Positions 1 through 13,041 of a stretch of DNA of 64,000 nt are shown one piece after another; positions within the stretch are counted from its first letter, which is position 1; each line of letters begins with the position of its first letter. Under the pieces are notes generated by a model. That model saw only the letters and a list, made by a program, of their open reading frames with translations, was not told the origin of the DNA and ran no database searches. Both the position numbers and the translations under genes were made by a program. Location: positions 80,834,623 through 80,898,622 of the forward strand of contig OX104114.1 of the NCBI GenBank assembly GCA_944474755.1, given 5' to 3'. Origin of the DNA: Limnoperna fortunei (lineage: Eukaryota; Mollusca; Bivalvia; Mytilida; Modiolidae).

Positions 1-3000
1 TATTGGTGCTGTTTTTTTCTGTATTGGACCCATTTTTCTGTATTGGCCCCATTTTTTTTTTATTTGGCTTGTTCACTAGATCCATATTATATGGACAATT
101 TCACATATATTTTACCCAACTGGTTAATAATAGATTATGTCACTAAAATAAAATTGTGTTATGCATTAATGCTTTTCACCCCCAACAAAACAAATGAATT
201 CAATCTTTTGAGTTACTTATTACCATAAAAAGAGACAAAAAAGTATTTCATAAACTTATTTGCTCCTGCTCCTATTCAGTGTTACCTCATTGAACACATT
301 TAAAAAATATAATTTCTTCTAAAAAAATGTATTGAAGTACTACACTTTCCTAATTGTGGTATGGTTAATAGAAAGTAACAACCTATTAAGGGTGACCAGG
401 CAAATAATACATGTGAAATGGTTTACCTGTAGTTCCTACATTTTGGGACATGAGATGGATCTTTCTTCTTGTGTACATAAGGACAGTGGTCTCCATTTCT
501 ACATCCACCCTTGGTATTGAAATACCAACATAGATTTCTTTCCATATTCTATGCTGCTAAAAAAAACATTAAACTGAACTAAGTGTTATTATTTTTTAAT
601 TTAAACCCCATACAGTTTTTCTGGTTTTCAATGGTCTGACCTTCATTTACTGTGTATCCATCTTCTGCATCTTTTGTTTTGTGTCCTCCAATTTCTCTCT
701 ATCATTAACAGCCTACTAAGGGAAGTATCATTTATTTTACCAAGTTTGTATTTTTCCTTTTGTTTTTTTAATATATTTTTGTAATAACTATTTTATTTGC
801 AGAATATTTGTAACATACACATGTAACTATATTAGAACAAACTGCCTGTTTGTGTGGTAGTCATTAAATTACATGTTATCTAAAATAGATTTTAAAATGA
901 GACACTGACATCCTACTTTGCTTGTTGTTAAGATTTATATTATGTGTAGTATTTGTTGGATGATACTTTACTATTTTTACAATACAGATAAATAAAAATG
1001 TAAAAGACAAAACAAAACTTTACATTTATTGACAAATTGACAACCATAACAACAAGCTGTTACACATTTTTTTTCTCTTGTTTTTTTGTAAATAAATGTC
1101 CTTACTGATTTAAACAACTTTTGTATGTGAATCTAAGATTTCCCAACAGAAGATGTGTAATAAATTTCATGTGAAAAGTAAACATCTTCAAAGGAATATA
1201 ATGCAATCCAACAATATTAAACATTTTATTACATACACTGGTAAACCTAAACGGCTAAAATGCCCGACTTTTGGTAAAAATTAGAGTAAAACGGCTATAA
1301 ACTCTATTTTTAACCATTTTTCGTTATTTTAACCAATATTCTCCAAAATTAGACACGAACTTTATTTTTAACCGAAAGATAATAATTTTAGCCTTGTCGA
1401 CCGTAACTTTCTAAAGCGCTCAAGTGATCGCGATTTTCTGATAACGTGATCGATAATCTACAGCTACTAGATAAATAAAGAAAGCCGCCATAACAGTTTA
1501 AATGTCAAAGTTATCCCTAGTTATGGCAACTATTTCAAGTCTGTAGTTTAAATATTATGGAACGTAAAAGCTTCCAAAATTACCACCGACTATGGTAAAT
1601 TATTGTCGTAATATATACATTGTTTATTTAATTTTGCGATGAGAACTTGCTTTTTGTCACATATAGTTAGACAAACGATTTGCATAGAGTGTTTTTATAC
1701 TAATTGAAGATAATTAATCCACAGGTGTTACCGGTCATTTTGTCTGAACATGGTTTATGAGTACACATCAGGTGTTAAACGGTGTTTTATTGATAATATC
1801 AACACCCATTGCTATATAAAATAGTTAAACAATTCCGGTAAAATTTTTCGAATATTCATAATACGGCTTAATAAAGAACGCGTTTTTTGCTTTACATAAT
1901 TTTTACTTTTATGTTTAAGCCAAGTAAAATAATATACCAATAATTTTATACGAATTAAGAATAAATATATAAAAATATATCTACGGATGTAGAAATATCC
2001 GTTAAAAAATATATACGGATTTAGAAAAAAATATATGAATACAATCGAATTAAACTAGATCCGTCGTTTCGGTATGTCCGAGAACAGAATCGTACGAGTT
2101 TTTTTTTCCAGTGCCAGTGACTCATCTGTTACCCGATATCACCGAATACACGTCTACATGTACCACAATATAAACAATTGTTAATAAAAATAATAAAATC
2201 CTAACAACAAAACTAACGACAGTCAAAGAAATAAAAAAAAAATGAATCCACAGTTTCTTTGAGATGCAATGTCCAATCAATGTGAAACTTTGGGAAACAT
2301 GTTAGGGGTTACCTTAAATCCATTTTTGGAGTTAACATGGCTGCTGTTTCCATGGAAACAGGGGTCATTAAATAGGACACTGTATTATCTTAGTAATAAT
2401 TTGTATTTTGGTGGTTTTTCAAGATTACAGTGGCAATGGAGGTTTGTTTGGGTATACAGAAGACATTTGTGCTGGCATCCCAACACGTGCATTTATTACT
2501 AGTTTATAGCTGCTTTCATGTCTTACTATTTTACTTTTTAACCTCAAACATATATCTCACATCAACTGAGTTCATGCTTTTGTTTTAATTTACATTCCAG
2601 GCATAGAGATAAACCTTTAATGATAACTAAACTGAAATTGTTGTTCTGTATTCAAGACTTCCTTTTTTATTTTTACTGACAAACTTGTTTGAAATATTTT
2701 TCTGTCTTTCTTTGACTTTAATTTGTGTAATGCCTTTCATAAGGAAAGTTTTTCCGATGTTCACCCTCCATTACAAGCTATAGGGTCAAATTTTATCTAA
2801 GTTGACAGAACTTAATATATTTTTGATAGGTGTATTGACATGATTTGGAGTACTCAAATCACAAACAGCATTATGTACAGGAAAAACCAAAGTAATTTGA
2901 GCTAGTTTTATCAAATTTGGCAGATGCTCGCAGTGATGATTTGACAAAATACCCCATTACTGAGATAACTAATATCATTTTGCTAAAATTAAGACAATAC

Positions 3001-3180
3001 ATATTTCAAAAGAGACCATTCTGACAAAGTTTAGTCAGGGTTTATATGTATCTCACATCACAAATTCACCCTTATCTACACCAAAAAGATCAGGTTCTGA
3101 ATGTGTTCATTTCACCAATTTTAATTAACTACTCAACCCTGACAAATCTGATGCCATGAAGATCTAAATGTCCAATCACA
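1..3180. other. AT-rich intergenic DNA without recognised genes
   Basis: No convincing coding exon, RNA gene or intact transposon was seen here. The first 60 bases hold a short degenerate tandem repeat of a TGTATTGG-plus-CCCATTTTT type. The stretch from about 1240 to 2100 is AT-rich, low-complexity DNA. All open frames are under 80 codons and lack recognisable motifs. Confidence 0.5.
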
Positions 3181-3182
3181 TC

Positions 3183-3236
3183 CAATATATTGACAGTATC
3201 CTCAGGATACATGTACCTGATACTGTCAATATATTG
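3183..3236. repeat. Short perfect inverted repeat (hairpin)
   Basis: Two perfectly complementary 18-bp arms (3183-3200 and 3219-3236, first arm CAATATATTGACAGTATC) are separated by an 18-bp loop. The structure could be a tiny MITE remnant or a transcribed hairpin. No flanking target duplication was found. Confidence 0.7.
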
Positions 3237-3654
3237 AACTTCTCAAGTAAACTTTCTATTGATTGAGTTTTTGTTGTTTTGACTGAACCATACAGCTGTT
3301 GTGAGTTTTTTTTATTTTAATGTCTTAGTACTTCAGGTTTAACATTTTGAAAAACAAGAAGACCATCAGTTAAAATCAAATTCAAGACATGTCACATGGT
3401 TAATGATAAAGTGATACTTTTTTACTTTCAAATGACTTTAAATGACCCACCAATTACAGTATTATAAATAAGTTCAGAACTTTTTTATTTGCTGCATTTG
3501 CTTTTTGTGACAGTCCTAATCTATGAATTTTTGTAATAACTCGGGACCAGATGTATAATGAACAGGATAATATCTTTAAAGTAGGCAGGACTTTATCAGC
3601 TTTTTAGAATGCCCTATTTATGTTAAACAATTAAATTATTACAATTTTAAAACA

Positions 3655-3912
3655 AGTGTGGATTGTGAGCCTGCTCACAAAGGGATACCCCCCGCTTCGC
3701 TTCAAGTCCAATTATCTCCCTTGAATAATATCCGTCAGCGACGAAAATTCTTCATGCACATCTACATATGATGTACTTCCTTCATGTAAAGTTTCATAAA
3801 AATCTGTCAAGCAGTTTAGGAGAAGTGCTTACAAGGGATGTGGACAGATGGACAGACAGACAGACAGGGTGATTCCTATATACCCGCCAAACAAGTTTGC
3901 GGGGGGTATAAT
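3655..3912 (+). repeat. Interspersed repeat ending in GACA tract and GGGGGTATAAT
   Basis: The segment has the look of a dispersed mollusc repeat. It contains a conserved-looking block (AGTTTCATAAAAATCTGTCAAGCAGTTTAGGAGAAG), then GGACAGATGGACAGACAGAC and a terminal small hairpin CCGCCAAACAAGTTTGCGGGG followed by TATAATAA. The class is not assigned. The open frame at 3848-4042 runs through the repeat and is not a gene. Confidence 0.45.
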
Positions 3913-3928
3913 AAAATGGTTAGAGGTT

Positions 3929-4150
3929 ATACCGTATAAGTGGGTTTTTTCGCGTGGTGAAAATTTAGCGTTTTTGTTGAAAAACTGTGTGAGTTTATTT
4001 TGGCAAAATGTAATTTTCGTGATCCGTAATCATAATGAATAACTCTATCATTTGTCTTAATATTTCGCGCGTTTTTATTTTCGCGTTCCAACTTTAACCG
4101 CGAATATAGCGAAAATTAAATCACCGCGAAAAAAACCAGTTATACGGTAT
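3929..4150. mobile_element. MITE with about 28-bp TIRs (TACCGTATAA...)
   Basis: The left end reads TACCGTATAAGTGGGTTTTT then TCGCG. The right end is its near-perfect complement (4121-4149, CGCGAAAAAAACCAGTTATACGGTA). The flanks give a possible TA target site, as in Tc1/mariner-type MITEs. The interior is AT-rich with TTCGCG motifs and no coding capacity. TIRs are directly visible; the superfamily is inference. Confidence 0.6.
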
Positions 4151-4399
4151 GTGAAAGTAGTTTAACCTTGTCGAAGATTTGGGTCATCTTTAATAAGCTT
4201 CTTAAGTTCAGAGTGGATGGTTGTACTAGTACTAGTAATAGCTGGTCTCACCACCATTTGGTCTGGGTCCTCATTCTGGAAGTTGAGGTAAATAATAACA
4301 ACACATTTACTATCATATAACATGCAACAAATGGACGTGTTTGAAATTAATGTTTATTCTTTTCTGTGCAACAAATCACATAAGTACTCACTACTCAGT

Positions 4400-5289
4400 C
4401 AATTCTGAATTTACCATTGTCAAAAACGAATATGTCCAACATTTGCTGCAATGCATGCGCGACATCTCCGTGGCATTAATAAGATATGACGATGAATTCA
4501 TTCTTGTGGAATATTGTTCCATTCCTCTTTCAGTTAAATTTCAAGCTGAGGAGAAAACGTTTGCCATGGAAGAGTGTGCACACTGTTTGAGGAAGATACT
4601 TGTGACGCGTGTGGATTGATTGCAGGCATTGTCTTATTGAAAAAGGTCAACATCCTGATGTCCACGAAGAAATAGAAGACCGTAAAACCTCATCAATGTA
4701 GCGTTGTGCTGTCAAATTTCCATTAACCACAATGAGATTTGTCCAGTAATTAGAGGAAATGCCATCTCAAACCATACGTTTTCACCATCCCAACAGTCTT
4801 TCTCCTGAAAACACATGGATCAGTGTATAAAACAGAAGCCTCCAACACATGCATGACATGTTTGTCGGTCACTGTGTTTCAAGAGAAAATGTGAAAATCA
4901 GACCACAACACCAATGCCCATAGTCTGTGTGCCCATCATTGACGCACTTGGACACACACAAGTCAGTTTTGATTTTGTCATAGTCGACGTCCAACTGTAT
5001 TGGATCCAATCGACCTTCCGTGTGTTCCAATAGTATCACTGGATGTCTGTACAGCGGATCAGAATCAATCTCGTAAATGGTGGAGGAGGATGTAACACAG
5101 TCTTGTTGAGGGGTCCTTGCTAGTCTTCCTGGGCATGGCCTGTCATTAACATGACTGCTGATGTTGTTTGACCAAGCGAGTAATTGTCAATGGTGAACAA
5201 TGCATCAGACAAGCGATTTCAAGTCGAGAGATCCCTCCTTGGATCATACCTAAAACCTCATGTCGCTGGTTGTCTGAAAGACTTGGCAT
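4400..5289 (-). pseudogene. Tc1-like (DD34E) transposase relic
   Basis: Read on the minus strand from the ATG at 5289, the sequence encodes a typical Tc1 helix-turn-helix start (MPSLSDNQRHEVLGMIQGG), a CSPLTITRLVKQ helix and an NDRPCPGR linker. Further on it gives VNGNLTAQRYIDEVLR, then a C-terminal block (EEWNNIPQE, RRCRACIAANVGHIR) matching the usual end of Tc1 transposases. These blocks lie in different frames with stops and deletions between them, so the copy is dead. The catalytic DDE residues could not be placed confidently in the decayed middle. It lies in intergenic DNA and no intact TIR pair was identified. Confidence 0.8.
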
Positions 5290-5534
5290 TATCATATTTG
5301 TAAATAGTAAAATTAATAAATCTTAAGATGGGATTTATTGTATACATAATTGTACATAACAAAATTAATAAATTTTCATCCACATAAGGGTAAATGAAGG
5401 TAATACTGAACACCAAAGAAACTGTCAAAAAGAAAATCCACAAATCAAAATCCTAGAACCTACAACCTTTAAAACCAACAGCCAAAATGAAAAATGTAGC
5501 AATATTATAAATTCATTACTAAATTTAAAAAAAA

Positions 5535-6835
5535 ACTAAAGGCTCCCAGGAGGCTGTATCGCTCATTACTGCACCTGAAACCAAGCAACTCTTTTTTTAT
5601 CAAGCTTTTCTTTCCTATAAGGAATTGTCCACCACTTATGCAAAAATCATTAATTTTGACCTTTTAAGGGAAATAACTCCTATAAGGAGGAGATTTTGAT
5701 GCTTAGGAAGGAGGTTCACTTCAAATTTGCTGTATCTGTTATTCTTTCTTTACTATAAGCCAAAAACTCATGAGCCCCCCCCCACCCCTTTTCTATTTAA
5801 AGCCAAGGTAGCCATGTTGGTAGTCAGTTGCAAAGTTTGCTAGAGGACATCATAGAGATGATGTGTGGAATGGTTTTTTTCAAAGCAGTCCTTTTATTGG
5901 TTTAAGGGAAGATTTTTAAAAATCAATTAAAATTCATTAAAAAAATGTTCAAGGGGAATAACTCATATGAACAGTTCATCAGACAATCTTGACCCTAAAT
6001 GTCATTTTTGTAGCATTCATAGAGTTGAACAATTAAGCAATGCTAACTTTTTCTCTTGTTCTAATAATTTTCAAGATTTTGAGGCAAAAATAATCAATTT
6101 CTATATATAAATGGCAATTACTCCTATAAGGAGTCATCATACAACTTTGACCCCATGGAGTGTGTTGTAAAGCTTTAGATGCTGAAGAAGGAAAGTCAAA
6201 AACTGTAGACCTCCCCCCTTTTTTCCGGTTCTATTAATAGCCATGGAGACCATGTTGGTTATTCTGTGGCCATGGTTTGTGTAAACTTGGTAGAGGACAT
6301 TTGACAGATGTACAAAGTTGCAAAGCAGTCCTTTTAGTGGTTTCAGATGAGAAGATTTTTAAAAATCAATTAAAATTCATTAACAAAACACTTAAATGGG
6401 AATAACTCTTAAACGGTTAATCAGATCTTGACACTAGGCCATTTTTTGTAGCTCTCATAGAGCAGAACAATTGAGCAATGCTAACTTTTCTCAAGTTCTA
6501 ATAATTTTCAAGACTTCGAGGCAAAAATGGCAAAAATAATTAAAGGGCAATAACTCCTACAAGGAATCATCATCCAACTTCGACCCAATGGTGTGATTTG
6601 TAGAGCTTTTGATGCTGAAGGAGGTCTCTTCGATTTTCCTGTATATCTATTATACTTTCTGAACTATATTTTACCCCCATTCTATTTTTAGCCGAGGTGT
6701 CCATGTTGGTTGGTCCGAGGCCAAGATTTGTGCAAATTTGGTAGAGAACATTTTACTGATCATGTGTGCAAAGTTTCAAAGCAATCCTGTCAGTGGTTTT
6801 GGAGTAGAAGATTTTTAAAGAAAAGTTAACGATGA
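5535..6835. repeat. Degenerate tandem segmental repeat, about 430-bp unit
   Basis: Blocks such as GGCAATAACTCCTATAAGG, GCCATGTTGGT, AAAGCAGTCCTTTTA, and TTTTTAAAAATCAATTAAAA recur about three times (around 5800-6130, 6230-6550 and 6690-6830) in the same order. The copies are diverged. No coding potential is evident. The likely origin is an old dispersed mollusc repeat that expanded locally. Confidence 0.6.
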
Positions 6836-7203
6836 CGATGACTGATGTGATGGCAATTTTACTGAGTTTGATTTGGTATATTGCATTTCATACTCGATCA
6901 CAAAAATGTATTGCAGCAGTGGTAATAACTCACTAATTACATGTTCAAGCACCTAAATAACATTGAGACAATAAAAACGAATACAATCATCCAAGCTATA
7001 TTTTTTATGTTGATTTTATTACATGCATCTGTTGAATAAAATACATGTATTTTTGTATAATGAGAGGGAAAGTATAAACAGTTTACCAGAAAAAAAAATT
7101 GCAAAAGTCTGAAATGGCCTTGTTGAAAATCCAAGTGCCTTAACAAATTGGGAATAGTTTACAATTTGTTGGAAGAAAGTTTTAGGTCTGTGTAAAAAAA
7201 ATG

Positions 7204-7545
7204 TAGGAGTTGATTACACAAAATAGGTACTGTCTTATGCAAATGTTTGAAAAATTACTAAGTTTCCATGTCTGGAAATTAGGAAAAAACTCCTGGAATA
7301 ATTCCATAATAGCAGGCGCTCGCACAACTTCAATACAAGTGAAGTCTTTCTGTGAAATTTCAAAGATCTTGGTTGAAAAAGTTGATTACACAAAATTACT
7401 GCAAATGTCTTGAAAAAAAAGGAAAAAAATTCCTGGAACAATTCCATAATAGGAGGTGCACAAGATTCAACAATACATGTGCAATCTTTCTGTGAAGATT
7501 CAGAGATCGGCTTGAAAACTATAGGAGTTGATTATACAAAATAGG
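7204..7545. repeat. Two-unit tandem repeat, about 160-bp period
   Basis: The block GTTGATTACACAAAAT begins near 7211, 7381 and (as GTTGATTATACAAAAT) 7527. AATTCCATAATAG and AATCTTTCTGTGAA or AAGTCTTTCTGTGAA also recur between them. The small open frames on both strands here are by-products of the repeat. Confidence 0.6.
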
Positions 7546-8159
7546 TACCCAATTTTCCCCATCCCCCGGCCGCCAGACTTCAACTTACTATAACCTGTGC
7601 AAGAAGGAAATTTCAAGAAAACTTCACAATTTTAACAAGTCAGTCTGGTTGACAGATCTGACCAAATCTGAAGCATTATATTAAATGTATGCATAATTTT
7701 CATTTGCCAAAATGATGAAACTGGCAAACGTCAATGACAATGCTGTAAACAATGTAAATGAGTCTGATGACAGTACTCCCTAAGTCCAACTTAGAGACTA
7801 ATAATAGCCTGGAATAATTATCCTATCCTACATAGAGGATGGTTTTCATTCTTATATGCTTAATTCTTTTGGGAAATTTGAATTGTTTTGTTTCCACCAA
7901 CAGTCCTTACTCCTGCTAATACATGTACAGCTGTACATGTAGTAGTATTGAAACCCAATGCAAATCCCCCAAAGACTGAATCTTAGAGTTGTTAAACTAT
8001 ACTATATATTGTCAATGAGACACTTGAACACAATCTTGTTACTTCAACTTATGCAGTGTGTTCTTAGTGTCTCTTATTGGTACTTGTTTTGTCAGTAAAA
8101 AAATTTACTTTTTGGTCTGTAACAGTGTAATATAGGTTCAAAAAGGTTTTTGGTGATTT

Positions 8160-8680
8160 TCATAGAAACAATGATAAAATTTCCAAATTTGGTTGAAATG
8201 GAATTTTCCAAATGGGCCAGAAAAAGTCCTGGTGGATATATCAAGAAGAGAAGGCACTATGTCATGTTTCGTAATGGACCACTGACTGGAAAACCAAAAA
8301 TATAATTCCTACTTTGCCCTGACCATCTCAAAAATCAGACCTCAATGTAATTGAACATATGTGGAAATTCATAAAATCCCATGTGTCATGCCACTTGAAT
8401 TGTTCATCAAATTGAAAATAGACAAGATTTGATCCCAGTCGTCCATGAAATCTGGACCGTACTTCAAGTGCATTATATTAAAAAAAATATATTTAAGTTT
8501 ACGACAATGAAAGAATCACGACTGTAATCAGAACAAAAGGTGAAACAACCAAATTAGGCTTGATAAGCCATGGTTTTATTACTCAATTAAGGAAAACTGG
8601 GGTTTCAGTCAAGGTAAAATAACAAACATTTTGCTGACATCTCCGTCATGTGTCAACACTTTTGGCCAGGTACTATGTAT
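8160..8680 (+). pseudogene. Tc1/mariner C-terminal relic
   Basis: Around 8320-8390 the plus strand carries a scrambled version of the Tc1 catalytic neighbourhood. It is equivalent to a DLNVIEHMWKFIKSH block, with a stop in the middle. The segment ends near 8640-8680 in TGTGTCAACACTTTTGGCCAGGTAC, which resembles the right inverted repeat of Tc1/mariner elements. No N-terminal domain or left TIR was recognised. The copy is non-coding now. Confidence 0.5.
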
Positions 8681-9778
8681 AGTAAACCTTTATAAAGACA
8701 AACCACTACTGATGTTAACAAACAAACCTTTATTCATTCTAACATTATAGGTAAAAAGTATTTAAAGGGAAACTTTGCAAAAAAAATGGAAATTTAATTC
8801 ATATGTTATTCTTTAAATAAAAAGAAACATATTTGCGTTGTAATGTTTTATTATATCCTCAACCAATACACTTCCAGAGTGGATTAAAGGTGGTAAAACT
8901 GTGTATAATAAGGGGTCACCATATTGATAGTATTTACCACAAGATTGCAGGTTGTGACGTAAGAGTCTGCTTTATCCAGTAAATATGATAAATAATACTG
9001 TCTTTGATCTTTGAAGAATATAAAAACTGGGGCAATATCTTACGACCAGCTGACAAATCAAATAACATTTAACTAAAAAACACAATTTTAAATAAAAGAT
9101 ATATTTATATAATTATTTTTAAACATTAAATTAATTACAGCAGACAATTTTGCACGTTTTGAAATGGCAGTGGTACACAGGCCTGAACGTGAAAACGTGA
9201 AATCGGTTAATCATTTCTCGTTTAATTAAAAGAATTAGCAATCAAACAAACAGGAAGTTTATTACAATTATGAGATCATTTGACACCGGATTTGAAGTTG
9301 GAATATTGTGATATTTTCAAAAGCTAACCAGATTAATGGTTATTCATGTAATTTGAAATAAGAAAGGCACGCCCCTTTCCTGCCAACGACAGGTACGATC
9401 TGAATACTCTTAAGTGTCTTAACACAGGATGAATATACATGAAAGATTTCAAATACCATTAGATGCCAGGTTACAAGAAACTGAAACAAATATACATGTA
9501 CATACTTAAAATTTTAGAAACACAAAATAAATTTTACCAATAATTAATAATAAAAATAATAATTACAAAATGTACTAAACATGAAGTGAAATTTTAATGC
9601 ACGAAAAGTATTTTTAAATATTCCATCAATGACCGTTATAGTCAAATTCGCAAATATTTTGAATAAAAAAGTTTGGTTCAATTACTTGAAATTAATAATA
9701 AGAAAGAGTTTTCATTTTAATTCATATTTGTGGACAAAATTCCAATTAATATTCGAAGACAAAATGAAAAATGAGATC

Positions 9779-10050
9779 ATGGGGGTCTCAGTGGTCGATC
9801 AGTGGTTAAGGTAGTTCGTCTCCTATTGATCATGTGGTTTGTCAACACTGAGATTGCAGGTTCGAGTCTCACTGTGAGCAGAGTGTGTACTCGACTCCAA
9901 TCTTGACAAGGATTGCCAGTTATCCTGCCCCAGGTCGGGGGTTTACTCCTGGTACTCCAGTTTCCTCCCCCATTAAAATCTGGATGCCATGATTTAGCTT
10001 AAAAATACCTGAAAATGGCATTAAACATCAAACAAACAAACAAAAATAAA
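9779..10050 (+). mobile_element. tRNA-headed SINE (copy 1, full length)
   Basis: The head contains RNA polymerase III promoter-like boxes: a box A-like GATCAGTGGTTAAGG and a box B-like GGTTCGAGTCTC. The body continues with TGTACTCGACTCCAATCTTG, GGTCGGGGGTTTACTCC, and CTCCCCCATTAAAATCTGGA. The tail is a run of CAAA. The same family occurs at 34229-34491, 11983-12072, 20959-21080 and 52250-52365. SINE identity rests on the tRNA-like head, the simple-repeat tail and the copy number in this window. Confidence 0.85.
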
Positions 10051-11038
10051 TTAAGATCACCTTACCATGCAACCTTTTTCAAAATGATTTTGGCATACAT
10101 GTACAAAGTTGTCGCTGTTGTGGAAAAGTCTTTTAACTGGTGAACTACTTGTTACACAAGTTGGTTGTTTACATGGATCAGGAGTATGAAACCTAATCTT
10201 GCCAGAACAGAGTCTTATTTATAGTACAAACTTCTGCTGACTGAACGTTTCGTGTTATTATAATACAACGAATTAGGTACTTGGCCGTCAACAGATCTCT
10301 AGTTGCGCAATCTAGTGACGAGATGGAGACAAATGGAGAACCTCCATAAGCGCATTTTTTACATGGATAATTCAATGTAGAAACTTAACCATTGAAAATA
10401 TAATAAAACATCAAGAGGCAAGTGTTTCTCTTTATTTTAAGAATAACATATCAAATTTTCATTTTTTTTTGCAGTTTCCCATTAATGATTTCTTTTCAAA
10501 TTCCAATTTAATAAATGGTTAATTAATCTTGCACTTTTCAAATTGAATAAATGGAATAATTTTGTGCAACATAAACATGAATATCAAACATGACATGGTT
10601 AATGTTATTTAAAAGAACATGTTTGATTTACATATATTTTGCACAGTAATATTAATTACACAGTAAATAATTATACACATACATGTACATAACAGGACCA
10701 AATAAATCATAATGCCTGTTGGTATTAAATCTATCCTTGAGACTTTTCTATTTTTCTTGGTTAGCTACAGGGAGAGGGGATTTTGTCATACACTCTTATT
10801 TAGGATTAACCCTTGCCTTGCATGAGAAATCCAAAAAAGAAAAAAAAAAACAAAGGTTAATAAGCTAGAGCATATATGTATACAAATTTGTAGCATTACT
10901 AGTATCATCATTTGCCTTATCTTAATAGCTGATACAAAGAGGGGCAACCCTTCCCAGAAAGACAACCCTTCCAAACTCAGATTCTTGTTCCAAGAGGGCA
11001 ACCAATATCAACTCAGGTTTCTGACTTACTTTCATAAC

Positions 11039-11412
11039 ATACATGCCAATGCTCCGGTTTTTGCCCGGAACCTCTGTAATTTGTTACCAGTGTCCGGGCT
11101 ATCTGGTAGGTTGTTGGAATCTCCAGGATGTCTTCTTTTTTCAGGAATTATTTTTAAAATTGTGTTAAAACAGCTTTTTTTAATCCTGCATTAACAAAAT
11201 ACATGCGTATGTCAGCTAAAAAAACTATGGAGACCCCCTCAAATACCATAGAAATACTCTAAAATTGTTTTCGGCCGGGGGTCTTTGCCCCCTCTGCCCG
11301 CCCCCCCCCCCCCACCAAGGCTTTGCCTAGGCCCCACTGGGGACTTTTAGCGGTCCCCTTACCCCATGGCGAAATTATCAGGAATTCTACCAAAAATATG
11401 TTGGCAAGTATA
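11039..11412. mobile_element. Possible TIR element with ATAC(A/T)TGCCAA ends
   Basis: The left end ATACATGCCAA and the complement of the right end (ATACTTGCCAA) form an 11-bp imperfect inverted pair. The interior is unusually GC-rich, with a C14 tract near 11299 and CCGG-rich blocks. No target duplication was verified. This could be a non-autonomous DNA element or two chance matches in a repeat. Confidence 0.35.
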
Positions 11413-11982
11413 TCATAAAGCTGACTAGTTTTGTACAATAATTTGTAAGTTTGTTGTCTGTTATATTTTATAATGATTATGGGTCACAAAATGATAACTA
11501 AATTTATTAGTCTAGACTGGTCAGTTTCACATGTGTAGATCTTTCTCACAATCATCTGGGAATTGTAAGGAACATCAAAGAGTTAGAAATCAATTAATCA
11601 CATCTTTAATTGACCTGAGTAACTGTAGAGTTCTTATATAGATTTCATTATAAACATTGTTTGACATTAAATATGTTTATTGTCAATTCTTAACTCTTAA
11701 GGTTCTTATTAGAGAGATAGCTATTGGTAATTTCAGAATTTTCAATTATTCTTAATGATGATTTGGGAGGAGTTTTTAGTAAAAATAAATGTATCTGTGT
11801 GCTTGAATATACATTGTAGTTAGAAAGTTAGAGCTATTTAAGAACATGGTACATCAAGTGTATAATACCTTAGTTATATAAATTGGTTGATGTCATAGTT
11901 AATGAATTTTAATAAATAGTAGTTTGTACAACGGATTATTTACAAACATAAAGTTGAATGCCCAGTTTAACGATCAACAATT

Positions 11983-12072
11983 TGTTCTCCGACTTTCTCC
12001 CCCAATAAAATCTGGATGCCATGATTTAGCTGAAAAATACCTGAAAATGGCATTCAACATCAAACAAACATT
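11983..12072 (+). mobile_element. SINE 3' fragment (copy 2)
   Basis: About 90 bp match the 3' half of the tRNA-headed SINE: TCTCCCCCAATAAAATCTGG, ATGCCATGATTTAGCTGAAA, and the CATCAAACAAACA tail. The head is missing. The 119-codon open frame across it (11924-12283) is therefore not treated as a gene. Confidence 0.75.
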
Positions 12073-13041
12073 ACAATCATCAGGTATCATTACAATCCTC
12101 ATTCACCTGAGCAGTGGTGGAAAACTTTTCTCCTTAAGGTCAAGCCCAGGGCTTTTAAAGATTGTTAATGCCCAAGCTCAGCTGTTTTCATTCAAAGCCC
12201 AATTCATACCAAGATATTTTGTAACTGGTATATTTTTAGGTGTGTGGAATGCCAATGGACTAATTCTAATACATGTAATTTAAAATATTATTGATATTTG
12301 ACATTGTTGTATTAGCAATTTCGTCTGTAATAAAAACAGTTTATGTTATCAACATGTTTTATTTATTGGTTCATAGTTTGTAGATTTTAGTTTTTAAGAT
12401 GTTTTGAAATTTCAGACTCGTTTTCATGGTCATACTTTTTATCTTTAGATTCACGATAATCATCATCATCATCAGTGGCCTTTCTTTTATTCTGTTCCGA
12501 TTCGGTGTTCATGTTTTGTTTACTTGAAGTAAACTTGAAATTGAAAAGCGACATTTATCATTCGCTACCCTATCAACTACATTTAATAAAGCAACAAGAC
12601 TACTAAGCACATGAATCGAAACCCAAATTCTGGTTACTTTCAAACGCCGAAGTGATTCGGATTCTAATTAGAATATTTATTTATTTCTGATATCGTAAAT
12701 AGACTAAATCAGGAAGTAATCTCTTGATGTTGTTATGCTAAAATTAATACAAATTAAAGGCAAACTATCAATCAAGATGTAAAATGAAATTAAAGAAACA
12801 TTTTTTATTTGAATAGAAAGGCCAGACTGACTTTTTTCTATGGAAAAAAGCGTGCCCGTAGATACAACTGCACTGCCCCGGGCGTCGGACTAACACATTT
12901 TTCCACTCCTGTCTGAGGATTGTAATGATACATGAAAGCGCTTGTGAATATATATATTGGTCAGAAGTACAACATATATACATGAAAACCAATATTGGTT
13001 AAGTTAGATTAAGTTTACAAAGGAGAAAAAATACTTTAGCA

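Noticed and set aside
4341..4619. 92-codon plus-strand ORF
   Set aside because: It is the antisense of the Tc1-like transposase C-terminus, which reads convincingly on the minus strand.
11924..12283. 119-codon ORF
   Set aside because: It runs through a SINE 3' fragment and shows no domain or codon signature of its own.
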